A stretch of DNA of 32,757 bases from Mesorhizobium ventifaucium (lineage in GTDB: Bacteria; Pseudomonadota; Alphaproteobacteria; Rhizobiales; Rhizobiaceae), in assembly GCF_935822925.1 (NCBI RefSeq), contig NZ_CAKXZS010000046.1:18728-51484 (forward strand). Reading direction: 5' to 3'. Positions within the stretch are counted from its first letter, which is position 1. Each line of letters begins with the position of its first letter. Made by a program: the position numbers and the translations under genes. Of this stretch, positions 8,183-16,679 are shown piece by piece. The notes below the pieces were generated by a model. The model was given only the letters and a program-made list of their open reading frames with translations. It searched no databases and was not told the DNA's origin.

Positions 8183-8219
8183 CCTTCTCCCGCTCGTGGG
8201 CCCCACGGGCGAGGGAAGG
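8183..8219 (+). terminator. Long hairpin after the aldo/keto reductase
   Basis: CCTTCTCCCGCTCGTGGG pairs, with a few mismatches, with CCCACGGGCGAGGGAAGG directly after the stop codon. The left arm resembles the family A repeat arm. No T-run follows, so termination is a guess. The 8220-8373 stretch beyond it shows no gene. Confidence 0.5.
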
Positions 8220-8373
8220 CCAGCACCCCGTTCTTGCGCAAGTCTCCGACCTTGGCTAGCATCCGGCCGCCGGCGCCGAGCGGAGGAGAACGTCGCGGTG
8301 GACCGGCTGGAGCGCCGTTGCGTCCCCTTGGGCGCTCAAAGGACACTCCATTTCTGGATCGACGCAGGAACCT

Positions 8374-8399
8374 CCGGAAAACCGGAACCGGTTTTCGGG
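8374..8399. repeat. Short rhizobial palindrome upstream of the ABC operon
   Basis: CCGGAAAACCGG and CCGGTTTTCGGG form a near-perfect hairpin with a 2-nt loop. The sequence resembles the core of the element at 32408-32453 and the widespread rhizobial palindrome with an ACCGGTTTTCGG core. It ends 29 bp before the binding-protein start and could lie in the 5' leader. Confidence 0.65.
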
Positions 8400-8427
8400 T
8401 TCATGCGCTCATGTGGAGGAGACTAAA

Positions 8428-9381
8428 TTGATCAACAGACGTGAATTCCTGCTGTCGTCCGTGGCGATCGGCACATTGGCGCTGGCCGCTCCGCAACTGG
8501 CGGTCGCCCAAGACAAGCTAACCATCCTTGGTTCGGTGCCGAGCCTCGGCTTTCCGTTCTTCGTGCACATGCTGAACCAGATCAAGGCGGAAGCTCAGGC
8601 GCAGGGCGTCAACCTTGTCGAAAGCGACGGCCAGAACTCGGCGCCCAAGCAGACCGCCGATATCGAGGCAGCACTCGTGCAGAAGGTCAACGCCATCGTC
8701 ATCTCGCCACTCGACGTCAACGCGCTGGCCCCGGCAATCGAGCAAGCGGTCCAGGCCGGCGTCCCCGTCGTCACCATCGACCGCCGCGTCGACGGGGTCG
8801 AAGGCATCCTCGCCCATGTCGGCGCCGACAACGTCAAGGGCGGCGAGGCCGAAGCGCAGGCCATGGTGGCGGCGTTCCCGAACGGCGCCAAGATTTTCCA
8901 TCTGCAGGGCCAGCCAGGTGCTGGGCCGGCGATCGACCGCAACAAGGGCGTGCACAACGTCCTCGACCCCATGAAGGACAAGTACCAGATCATCTTCGAG
9001 CAGACCGCCAATTTCGCCCGCGCCGAGGCACTCTCCGTCACCGAGGCCGGCCTTGCCGCCAACGGCAAGCCCGACGCGATCATCTGCGCCAATGACGACA
9101 TGGCGCTGGGCGCGGTCGAAGCCTGCGCGGCGCGCAACTTCACCGACGTCAAGATCTACGGCTTCGATGCGCTTCCCGAAGCGCTGGTCGCAGTGCGCGA
9201 CGGCAAGCTGGCCGGCACGGTCGAACAGTTCCCCGGCGAGCAGTCGCGCACCGCGGTGCAGATCGCCGTCGCCTATGCCAGGGACAAGACCGAGCCGAAG
9301 GAAAAGCTCGTCCTGCTGACGCCGGTCGTCATCGGCAAGGACAATCTGGACAAGGCGGAAAGGCTGGGCGAGACGAAGTAG
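8428..9381 (+). CDS. Ribose-type ABC transporter, sugar-binding protein
   Basis: The 317-residue protein is a periplasmic binding protein of the RbsB family (Peripla_BP_4) that captures a sugar for the ABC importer encoded downstream. The N-terminus INRREFLLSSVAIG followed by AVAQDK is a signal peptide with a twin-arginine-like pair. Family segments include GSVPSLGFPFFVHML, ISPLDVNALAPAIEQA, VPVVTIDRRVDG (sugar contact region) and GFDALPEALVAVRDG. I choose TTG at 8428, because GGAGGA lies 8 nt upstream. A GTG at 8413 would place that site inside the gene. The genes for ATPase and permease follow in the same direction. The ligand is not determined; no catabolic genes sit alongside. Confidence 0.92.
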   Translation: MINRREFLLSSVAIGTLALAAPQLAVAQDKLTILGSVPSLGFPFFVHMLNQIKAEAQAQGVNLVESDGQNSAPKQTADIEAALVQKVNAIVISPLDVNALAPAIEQAVQAGVPVVTIDRRVDGVEGILAHVGADNVKGGEAEAQAMVAAFPNGAKIFHLQGQPGAGPAIDRNKGVHNVLDPMKDKYQIIFEQTANFARAEALSVTEAGLAANGKPDAIICANDDMALGAVEACAARNFTDVKIYGFDALPEALVAVRDGKLAGTVEQFPGEQSRTAVQIAVAYARDKTEPKEKLVLLTPVVIGKDNLDKAERLGETK

Positions 9382-9398
9382 GCTGATTCGCAAGGCCG

Positions 9399-9576
9399 GC
9401 GGGACAGCACCCCCCTCTGGCCTGCCGGCCATCTCCCCCTCAAGGGAGGAGATTGGCAGTTTCAATGCGTCGCCCTCTCTTCAACGCCGAAGATTAGCGA
9501 AAGCGGCCATGACCCATCCGATCTCCCTCCCTTTGAGGGGGAGATGTCCGGCAGGACAGAGGGGGCGCTGTCCCGC
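9399..9576. repeat. Palindromic repeat (family B) inside the ABC operon
   Basis: Outer ends GCGGGACAGC and GCTGTCCCGC are inverted. Inside are CTGGCCTGCCGGCCATCTCC and its inverted relative GGGGAGATGTCCGGCAGGAC. The element is the same family as 6417-6599. It fills the gap between the binding-protein and ATPase genes, where an RNA hairpin could keep more mRNA of the first gene, as repeats do in some transporter operons. Confidence 0.85.
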
Positions 9577-9602
9577 GGCCAATCGCAATCAGGGAGAAAC
9601 CT

Positions 9603-11192
9603 TTGCCCACAGCCGAAGCCGCAGCGCCGTCGCCATCTCCCGCCCTGCTCGCCGTAGAAGGCGTGACCAAGCGCTTTGCCGGCGTGACTGCGCTCAACGA
9701 TGTCTCGCTCGAGGTTCGGCCCGGCGAGATCCTCGGCCTGCTCGGCGAGAACGGCGCCGGCAAGTCGACGCTGCTCAAGATCCTGTCCGGCGTGATGCCG
9801 CCGTCCAGCGGCCGCATCGTCTTCGACGGCGTCGAATTCAATCCGCACAATCCGCAGGATGCCAAGCGCCTCGGCATCGTCACCATCTACCAGGAACTGA
9901 GCCTGATCCCGACGCTGACCGTGGCGGAAAATATCTTCATCGGCCGCGCGCCGCTCGGCCGCTTCGGCCTGGTCAGCTGGCGGAAGATGGAAGAAGACTC
10001 GCGCGCGATCATCGCCCGCGTCGGCCTCGACCTCGACCCGGCGACGCCGGTGTCGGCGCTGTCGGTGGCCGAGCAGCAGCTGGTCGAGATCGCCCGCGCG
10101 CTGTCGCTGAAGAGCCGTCTCATCATCATGGACGAGCCGACCTCGGCGCTGACCGAAACCGAAGTCCAGAAGCTGATGTCGATCATGGGCCGGCTGCGCA
10201 AGGACGGCGTCGCCATCATGTTCGTCACACACAGGCTGGAAGAGGCCTCCGCGATCTGCGACCGCATGACGGTGCTGCGCGACGGCAGGCTGGCCGGCCA
10301 TCTCGACCGCGACAAGGGACCATCGGGGGGGCCGATCAAGCTGCCGAAAATCATCGAGAAGATGGTCGGCCGCGCCGCGTCCGAGCTTTATGCCAGGCCG
10401 ACGCTGCGCGATGTCGCCGGCGACGTCAGGCTTTCCGTGCGCGGCCTGCGCACGGTGCGCGACCCGCAGGCGCCGCACGCCATCGTGCTCGAAGGCGTCG
10501 ATCTCGACCTTAAGGCGGGCGAGATCCTCGGAGTCGCCGGGCTCGTCGGCTCCGGCCGCACCGAACTTGCCCGCGCCATCTTCGGCGCCGACCGCATCGC
10601 CGCCGGCACCATCACCCTCGACGGCAAGACGATCGCGCCTGAAACACCGGCCGACGCCATCGCGCTCGGCATCGGCCTGGTACCGGAAGACCGCAAGCAT
10701 CAGGCGATCTTCGCCGCGCTCGGCATTCTCACCAACTTTTCCATCGCCGCACTCGGCCGCTACTCCAACGGTCTCGGCTTCATGGCCGAGCGCCGCGAGC
10801 GCCAGGCGCTGGCGAGCTACAGAAAAGCGCTGTCGATCCGCATGGCCTCGCCCGAGCAGCCCATCGAGGGGCTGTCCGGCGGCAACCAGCAGAAGGTCAT
10901 CCTCGCCCGCTGGCTGGCGCGTGACCCCAAGGTGCTGATCGTCGACGAACCGACACGCGGCGTCGATGTCGGCGCCAAGGCCGAGGTGCACCAGATCCTG
11001 GTGCAGCTCGCCGGGCGCGGCATCGCCATCATGATGATCTCGTCCGAATTGCCCGAAGTGCTTGCGGTATCGGACAGGATCGTCACCATGCGGCGCGGCC
11101 GCATCACCGGCGAGATGCCCGGCATCGAGGCGACCGAGGAAAAACTGATGGAACTGATGGCGCTCGATCAAACGCAGGAAGCGACGCAATGA
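9603..11192 (+). CDS. Ribose-type ABC transporter, double ATPase
   Basis: The 529-residue protein is an RbsA/MglA-type cytoplasmic ATPase with two nucleotide-binding domains in one chain, powering sugar import. Domain 1 has Walker A GENGAGKST (48-56), signature LSVAEQQLVEIARAL and Walker B LIIMDEPT. Domain 2 has the degenerate Walker A GLVGSGRTEL usual for this family, signature LSGGNQQKVILARW and Walker B VLIVDEPTRGVDVG. The start is TTG at 9603, with AGGGAGA 5-10 nt upstream; no ATG fits before the conserved core. It overlaps the permease gene by ATGA. A repeat separates it from the binding-protein gene. Confidence 0.94.
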   Translation: MPTAEAAAPSPSPALLAVEGVTKRFAGVTALNDVSLEVRPGEILGLLGENGAGKSTLLKILSGVMPPSSGRIVFDGVEFNPHNPQDAKRLGIVTIYQELSLIPTLTVAENIFIGRAPLGRFGLVSWRKMEEDSRAIIARVGLDLDPATPVSALSVAEQQLVEIARALSLKSRLIIMDEPTSALTETEVQKLMSIMGRLRKDGVAIMFVTHRLEEASAICDRMTVLRDGRLAGHLDRDKGPSGGPIKLPKIIEKMVGRAASELYARPTLRDVAGDVRLSVRGLRTVRDPQAPHAIVLEGVDLDLKAGEILGVAGLVGSGRTELARAIFGADRIAAGTITLDGKTIAPETPADAIALGIGLVPEDRKHQAIFAALGILTNFSIAALGRYSNGLGFMAERRERQALASYRKALSIRMASPEQPIEGLSGGNQQKVILARWLARDPKVLIVDEPTRGVDVGAKAEVHQILVQLAGRGIAIMMISSELPEVLAVSDRIVTMRRGRITGEMPGIEATEEKLMELMALDQTQEATQ

Positions 11193-12205
11193 CCAGCACG
11201 ACCGAACAGAGCGAGCGCGGCGGCATCAATGTCGCGCGCCTGCTGATGAGCTTCGGCCCGTTGATGTTCCTCGCGCTGCTGATCGTCGTCTTTACCGTCC
11301 TGAAGCCGAGCTTCATCGACCCCATCAACATTTTCAACATCATGCGGCAGATATCGATCACCGGGCTGATCGCGCTCGGCATGACCTTCGTCATCCTCAC
11401 CGCCGGCATCGACCTGTCGGTCGGCTCGCTGCTGGCTTTCTGCGGCATGGTCGCGGCGGTGGTGGCCAAGGGCGGCACCGCCAACACGCTGTCGCTGTCG
11501 ACGTTCGGCGCGCAAGGCTATGGCTGGTTCGCAGCCCTTCTGGCCGCCGTCGTCGTCGGCGCCCTGGCCGGCGGCGTCCAGGGCTTTGCCATCACCAGGC
11601 TGAAAGTGCCGCCCTTCGTCGTCACGCTTGGCGGCCTCACCGTGTTTCGCGGCCTGACGCTGACGATCTCCAACGGCGGCCCGATCTCCGGCTTCGACGC
11701 GTCGATGCGCTGGTTCGGCACCGGACTGATCGGCCCGGTGCCGGTGCCGGCGATCATTTTCGCGGCGGCGGCGATCCTCTGCCACATCGCCTTGCGCTAC
11801 ACGCGCTACGGCCGCGCCGTCTACGCCGTCGGCGGCAATGCCGAGGCGGCGCGTCTGTCGGGCCTGCGCGTCGACCGCATCCTGATCTCGGTCTACGTCA
11901 TCGTCGGCTTCTTCGCCGGCCTTGCCGCCTTCGTGCTGTCGGCCAGGCTCAATTCCTCGGAAGCCGTCGCCGGCATCGGCTACGAACTGACCGTGATCTC
12001 GGCGGTGGTCATCGGCGGCACCTCGCTGTTCGGCGGCATTGGCTCGGTCGGCGGCACGGTGGTGGGTGCGGCACTGATCGGCGTGCTGCAGAACGGGCTG
12101 CAGTTCAACAACGTCTCGTCGTACACGCAAAGCATCGTCATCGGCCTGATCCTGATCCTCGCCGTGGCCTTCGACCGCTGGCTGAAATCGCGGGTAAGGC
12201 GGTAG
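11189..12205 (+). CDS. Ribose-type ABC transporter, permease
   Basis: The 338-residue inner-membrane permease belongs to the RbsC family (BPD_transp_2), with about eight to ten hydrophobic segments. The family block ALGMTFVILTAGIDLSVGSL lies at about 64-83, and the ATPase-contact loop region includes YAVGGNAEAARLSGLRVDRI. The C-terminal GGTSLFGGIGSVGGTVVGAA and NGLQFNNVSSYTQSIVIGL blocks are present. The ATG at 11189 overlaps the ATPase stop, showing coupled translation. It is the last gene of the operon; a family A repeat follows within 20 bp. Confidence 0.94.
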   Translation: MTSTTEQSERGGINVARLLMSFGPLMFLALLIVVFTVLKPSFIDPINIFNIMRQISITGLIALGMTFVILTAGIDLSVGSLLAFCGMVAAVVAKGGTANTLSLSTFGAQGYGWFAALLAAVVVGALAGGVQGFAITRLKVPPFVVTLGGLTVFRGLTLTISNGGPISGFDASMRWFGTGLIGPVPVPAIIFAAAAILCHIALRYTRYGRAVYAVGGNAEAARLSGLRVDRILISVYVIVGFFAGLAAFVLSARLNSSEAVAGIGYELTVISAVVIGGTSLFGGIGSVGGTVVGAALIGVLQNGLQFNNVSSYTQSIVIGLILILAVAFDRWLKSRVRR

Positions 12206-12224
12206 GGTTGAGGAGGCGGTGCAG

Positions 12225-12416
12225 GGCGATCTTACCTTTCCCCTTGTGGGGCCCGAAGGGCGGGCGAGGCCCGTGACTCGCCCCGGGCGGTGAATCGGCG
12301 CGTAGCGCCGAGACGGTTGAGGGGTGTCGGACGGAGTGCCAGCGGTTGCAAGCTGGAGCACCCCTCATCCGACCGAGCTTCGCTCGGCCACCTTCTCCCA
12401 CAGGGGGAGAAGGAAA
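12225..12416. repeat. Palindromic intergenic element (family A, inverted copy)
   Basis: Shared blocks with 1633-1778 appear in reverse order and orientation: GGCGCGTAGCGCCGAGACGG, then GTTGAGGGGTGT, GGAGCACCCCTCATCCGACC and finally CCACCTTCTCCCAC. The left end is diverged (CCCCTTGTGGGG). It lies between the converging permease and HTH-DUF982 genes and accounts for the whole gap; no gene is seen in it. Confidence 0.8.
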
Positions 12417-12422
12417 GCGCGC

Positions 12423-13058
12423 TCACGCCGGCGCATTGACACGCTGCGAACGCGTCGCCCAATCGGCGACTGTTCCACCTGCAACCGTAGAGCTCGTCAG
12501 CGGCGCGAGAAGATCGTTGCGGCGGGCAAACGCCACGAAGGTCGCCCGCGCCGTCTCGGCATCGATCTCTCCGTCCATCGCGGCCCGGCAGGCTTTTGCG
12601 GCGATGTCATGCGCGGCCGTCCGGCTCGCCCGCGGCCAGTCGGCAAGCAGCGCATAGGCCTCAGCCGCGCTTTCTATCCTGGTCGGCGTGCCGAGGCCGG
12701 TAAGGATGGTAACCGGCTTTTCAAAAGTAGAACGATCCATGACACTCTCCTTTGGAAGCTCAACTGACTCCTTTCCGGGTTCAACTGTCCGGCCGCTGCG
12801 ATCCTCAAGAGCGGCCTGCGGGACGACAGCGCCGATCAGCGAATGCAACGCGGCCGGCTGCGGCGGCATGATCGGCCGTGGCAGCAACCGGTGCACCTTG
12901 GCCAGCGTCTCCAGCCAGGCCATTACGACAAGGGGCGGATGTTCACGCCCGTAGAGCCAGGCCTTTGCCTTGCCGACTGGATAGCCCGCCTCTTCGGCGA
13001 AATCGGTTTCCGACCACCGCAACAGGCGCAGGCATGCGCGCATGCGCGCGGCAATCAT
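12423..13058 (-). CDS. HTH-like plus DUF982 fusion protein
   Basis: The 211-residue frame has two unlike halves. Residues 1-60 resemble a short Cro/C1-type helix-turn-helix (RACLRLLRWSETDFAEEAGY). Residues 107-190 are a DUF982 domain (EKPVTILTGLGTPTRIESAA, then the WP, CRAAMDG and ARATFVAFARR positions). DUF982 is a small domain of unknown function, multicopy in rhizobia. The linker holds a 7-residue repeat (GKESVEL then KESVMD). ATG at 13058 follows the 69-residue gene as TAA-ATG with GGAGGAG just before it. A second good start with its own ribosome site lies at 12740, so the DUF982 half may also be made alone. Downstream of groEL in the same direction, it may share heat-shock control. Confidence 0.7.
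   Translation of the reverse strand: MIAARMRACLRLLRWSETDFAEEAGYPVGKAKAWLYGREHPPLVVMAWLETLAKVHRLLPRPIMPPQPAALHSLIGAVVPQAALEDRSGRTVEPGKESVELPKESVMDRSTFEKPVTILTGLGTPTRIESAAEAYALLADWPRASRTAAHDIAAKACRAAMDGEIDAETARATFVAFARRNDLLAPLTSSTVAGGTVADWATRSQRVNAPA
12738..12752 (-). promoter_or_regulatory. Internal start codon with strong ribosome site
   Basis: ATG (12738-12740) is preceded by AAGGAGAG at 12745-12752, an ideal spacing. It starts the DUF982 domain exactly (MDRSTFEKPV), at residue 107 of the longer frame. Either two proteins are made, or two formerly separate genes have been joined. Confidence 0.65.
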
Positions 13059-13268
13059 TTACGCTCCTCCTTGCCGGCCCACGCGTTGGGCCGACAGGAG
13101 CATCAGCGTATAGGCCGCCTTGCGGCGATCCCAGCCGGCCTGCTCGGCCATATCCAGCAAGCCGTCGACCAAGGGCGCCAGCGCAGCCCTGCAATCGGTT
13201 TCATAGTTGAAATCGTTCTTCGGGCGGGTCGGCGCCGCGATCTTTCCAAAACTGTCCATCATATCCAT
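13059..13268 (-). CDS. Small protein of unknown function downstream of groEL
   Basis: The 69-residue protein (MDMMDSFGKIAAPTRPKNDF at the start) is unrecognised. Its second half looks helical and amphipathic (LVDGLLDMAEQAGWDRRKAA), with no membrane segment or signal peptide. ATG at 13268 is used; the ATG at 13259 is possible. The stop TAA abuts the ATG of the HTH-DUF982 gene, so the two are translationally linked. It follows groEL by 96 bp with a hairpin between. Confidence 0.6.
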   Translation of the reverse strand: MDMMDSFGKIAAPTRPKNDFNYETDCRAALAPLVDGLLDMAEQAGWDRRKAAYTLMLLSAQRVGRQGGA

Positions 13269-13299
13269 GGCAACACCTGCTCCGCATCCGGACCGGCAA

Positions 13300-13327
13300 G
13301 ACCGTGCCCGCTTTGGCGGACACGGTC
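13300..13327 (-). terminator. Hairpin terminator after groEL
   Basis: GACCGTG and CACGGTC enclose an inner CCGC/GCGG stem with loop TTTG, about 38 bp past the groEL stop. On the minus strand it is followed by TTGCC, a weak T-run, so read-through into the small genes is likely. Confidence 0.55.
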
Positions 13328-13364
13328 CATCTGCCGTTCAGAAGCCTCGCTTTGGAAGCTGACC

Positions 13365-14996
<1,632 letters not shown>

Positions 14997-15050
14997 TGGA
15001 TCACTCCTTCAAATAGGCAGCTTACGTTGACTGGGTTGTTGCGGCCCCGC

Positions 15051-15365
15051 TCAGGCGGCCTTCTTTATCTCGTCGGTCATTTCAATCACGCCCAACACAT
15101 CGCTTTCCTTCATGATGAGCAGATCCTCGCCGTTGAGCTTGATCTCGGTGCCCGACCATTTGCCGAACAGGATGCGGTCGCCGACCTTGACGTCGAGCGG
15201 CTGCAGCTGTCCGCTATCGTCGCGCGCGCCGGGGCCGGCGGCGATGACCTCGCCTTCCTGCGGCTTCTCCTTGGCTGTGTCAGGAATGATGATGCCGCCA
15301 GCGGTCTTCTCGTCGACCTCGATGCGGCGGACCAGGATACGGTCATGCAATGGACGGAACGCCAT
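15051..15365 (-). CDS. groES: Co-chaperonin GroES (10 kDa)
   Basis: The 104-residue GroES forms the heptameric lid of GroEL. It starts MAFRPLHDRILVRRIEVDEK; the mobile loop is KTAGGIIIPDTAKEKPQEGE, followed by VKVGDRILFGKWSGTEIKLN. The ATG at 15365 has GAGGAGAA upstream. The longer reading to 15464 would run into the leader and is not used. A CIRCE operator lies 158 bp upstream, so control by HrcA is expected. Confidence 0.97.
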   Translation of the reverse strand: MAFRPLHDRILVRRIEVDEKTAGGIIIPDTAKEKPQEGEVIAAGPGARDDSGQLQPLDVKVGDRILFGKWSGTEIKLNGEDLLIMKESDVLGVIEMTDEIKKAA

Positions 15366-15522
15366 GTCGTTCTCCTCATAGGACAAACAGATTTTCTTGG
15401 ACCTCCCTTCGCAGCCGACCGGTGCAACGGTTGATGCGACGGTGCGCGACCCCTGCTCAGGCATCGCGCGCCTATCGAGTTAGTCTGCCGGTTCAGCCTT
15501 TCAAGAGGATGCCGAAAAAATT

Positions 15523-15549
15523 TTAGCACTCGCCGTGATCGAGTGCCAA
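15523..15549. promoter_or_regulatory. CIRCE operator (HrcA site) of groESL
   Basis: TTAGCACTC, a 9-nt spacer (GCCGTGATC) and GAGTGCCAA match the CIRCE consensus TTAGCACTC-N9-GAGTGCTAA with a single mismatch. HrcA binds it and represses until heat shock. Placement before groES on the minus strand, with a long leader, fits known cases. Confidence 0.92.
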
Positions 15550-15557
15550 AACCCGAT

Positions 15558-15586
15558 GATATCAGCGCTACTGCAAGGGTTTGAAG
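15558..15586 (-). promoter_or_regulatory. Likely groESL promoter
   Basis: On the minus strand CTTCAA, a 17-nt spacer and GATATC form a plausible -35/-10 pair. Transcription would then start at about 15550, overlapping CIRCE, the usual arrangement. No perfect RpoH pattern was seen. Confidence 0.4.
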
Positions 15587-15653
15587 CGACGGATGCAGCT
15601 TGAAATCGCGGCGCAAGCACCGGCGTCATTACGCTGCAGTGAGATAGAAGAAA

Positions 15654-15679
15654 GCGGCGCCTTTCATGAGAGGCGCCGC
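15654..15679 (-). terminator. Rho-independent terminator of the DUF982 gene
   Basis: GCGGCGCCT and AGGCGCCGC make a perfect 9-bp stem with an 8-nt loop, followed on the minus strand by TTTCTTCTATCTC. It separates the DUF982 gene from the groES promoter. Confidence 0.7.
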
Positions 15680-15739
15680 CTTTGCGGCACAGCGCGTCCG
15701 CCCCGATTTCAGGTGGATTGGCGTTCAGATGGGTGAAGT

Positions 15740-16012
15740 TCAGGTGGATTTACGTCCCGTGACCAGCAGCCCGGCGGTGCGCGCCGCCTTGACGAAGGCG
15801 GTGCGAGCCTCGCGGGCGGTGCGCCAGCCGTCGAGCGCGTCGCGGCAGGCGCGATAGGCTGCGCGCCAGCTCCGGCCGCGCGCCCGGTCCGGCCATTGCT
15901 GCATGCATTCGATGGCTTCCCAGCTGCTGGCGACCTTGCGCTCCCCGATGGATTGGAGCCCGATGGATTGGAGCTTGAGCGTGATCGGCTCGGAGAATAG
16001 GACGTCGTTCAT
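15740..16012 (-). CDS. DUF982 domain protein
   Basis: The 90-residue protein is a stand-alone DUF982 member: EPITLKLQSIGL, then SSWEAIECMQQWP, RAAYRACRDALDGW and EARTAFVKAARTAGLLV align with the family pattern of WP, AC-ALDG and ARTAF positions. The function of the family is unknown. The ATG at 16012 has the strong site AAGGAGGA; the preceding GTG at 16015 is too close to it. The segment LQSIGLQSIG is encoded by a 15-bp tandem duplication. Its neighbours are groESL and hsp20, suggesting a link to heat stress. Confidence 0.82.
   Translation of the reverse strand: MNDVLFSEPITLKLQSIGLQSIGERKVASSWEAIECMQQWPDRARGRSWRAAYRACRDALDGWRTAREARTAFVKAARTAGLLVTGRKST
15944..15973. repeat. 15-bp tandem duplication in the DUF982 gene
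   Basis: CCCGATGGATTGGAG occurs twice in perfect tandem. It keeps the frame and encodes LQSIG twice. It sits in the N-terminal beta strand of the domain, before the conserved WP core. Confidence 0.95.
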
Positions 16013-16199
16013 CACTTCCTCCTTTTTTCTTTTCTAGAGCAAGTAACATCTTTGAATAACCAGCAAGGCGGCCCGATCGGCGCCCGACTGACGAGATGGT
16101 TCGTCTGCCTGCGCGCTTCAAGACCCCCCTCTCCTCTCCAGCCCTGCCCCTCTCCAGCCCTGCTTGCCCCAACTCGGCGCCCCGGCACAACGGGGCCGG

Positions 16200-16418
16200 C
16201 TATACGTCGTCGTCCGGCGGTTCGAGAAGCCCGATCAGCGTCGCCACCCTTGCCGACGGCAAGGGGCGGCCCTCGTTGACCAGCGCCTCATCGGCGCCGA
16301 CCCAGGCAAGGGCCTCACGCAACTCTTCGATCGTCGCGCCGGTCGAGGCGATGTCGGCGATGACGGCGTCGTCGACCGGGCCCAGCACGGAAATGATGTC
16401 GTCGCGTGTAATGGTCAT
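16200..16418 (-). CDS. Small acidic protein next to hsp20
   Basis: The 72-residue protein (MTITRDDIISVLGPVDDAVI at the start) is not assigned to a family by me. It is acidic, rich in helix formers (TIEELREALAWVGADEALVN) and ends PPDDDV, with no signal or membrane segment. ATG at 16418 has GGAGGA 6 nt upstream; readings to 16430 or 16574 are less likely, and the latter would run through a tandem repeat. It is divergent from hsp20, with a GTGTCG/CGACAC hairpin just before its ribosome site. Confidence 0.65.
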   Translation of the reverse strand: MTITRDDIISVLGPVDDAVIADIASTGATIEELREALAWVGADEALVNEGRPLPSARVATLIGLLEPPDDDV

Positions 16419-16475
16419 GATATCCTCCATACGGCGTGTCGCCGCGACACTCAAATGACGGTTGAAACCGGCATT

Positions 16476-16520
16476 GCCAGTACAATCTGGGCCAGTACAA
16501 TCTGGGCCAGTACAATCTGG
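16476..16520. repeat. Three perfect 15-bp tandem repeats in the divergent promoter region
   Basis: GCCAGTACAATCTGG is repeated three times without spacers. The array lies between the 72-residue gene and hsp20, 36 bp before the predicted hsp20 -35 box. It could be a multi-site binding array or a neutral slippage product. Confidence 0.95.
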
Positions 16521-16555
16521 CAACAAAAATTCTGGCAGCGGGACAGAATCTGGGT

Positions 16556-16583
16556 CTTGATTTCGGCCTGACAATAACCAAAT
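16556..16583 (+). promoter_or_regulatory. Likely heat-shock (RpoH-type) promoter of hsp20
   Basis: CTTGAT, a 16-nt spacer and CCAAAT resemble RpoH promoters of rhizobia (CTTG at -35, a C-rich -10). Transcription would start near 16590 and give a leader of about 90 nt, the size expected for a ROSE thermometer. Confidence 0.45.
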
Positions 16584-16589
16584 CCGAAA

Positions 16590-16679
16590 TGCCGGTTGCC
16601 GAATGGGACCGGCAGAACCCAGGGAGCGCCAAGCTCTTTGGCGTCCCTCGTACTATGTTGCTCCATGGAGGATGTAGCT
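16590..16679 (+). ncRNA. ROSE-type RNA thermometer in the hsp20 leader
   Basis: The last hairpin pairs TTGCTCC (16658-16664) with GGAGGAT (16667-16673), burying the ribosome site. TTGCT opposite GGAGG is the ROSE hallmark. Upstream, GGGAGCGCCAA and TTTGGCGTCCC (16622-16646) form a stable stem, as in other ROSE leaders. Heating should melt the weak hairpin and free translation of hsp20. ROSE elements are established for rhizobial small heat-shock genes; this instance is inferred from the sequence alone. Confidence 0.82.

Noticed and set aside
9462..11189. 575-residue minus-strand open frame
   Set aside because: It is antisense to the ABC ATPase, whose motifs are complete; the translation is Asp/Arg/His rich with no fold motif, typical of GC-rich shadow frames.
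11168..12361. 397-residue minus-strand open frame
   Set aside because: Antisense to the permease and extends into a repeat; low-complexity Arg/Asp/Gly/His composition.
16419..16470. A second RNA thermometer before the 72-residue gene
   Set aside because: There is a GTGTCG/CGACAC hairpin but its stem does not cover the ribosome site and no TTGCT-type anti-ribosome sequence is present.
16476..16520. CRISPR-like array
   Set aside because: Three direct units without spacers and no cas genes nearby; it is a plain tandem repeat.
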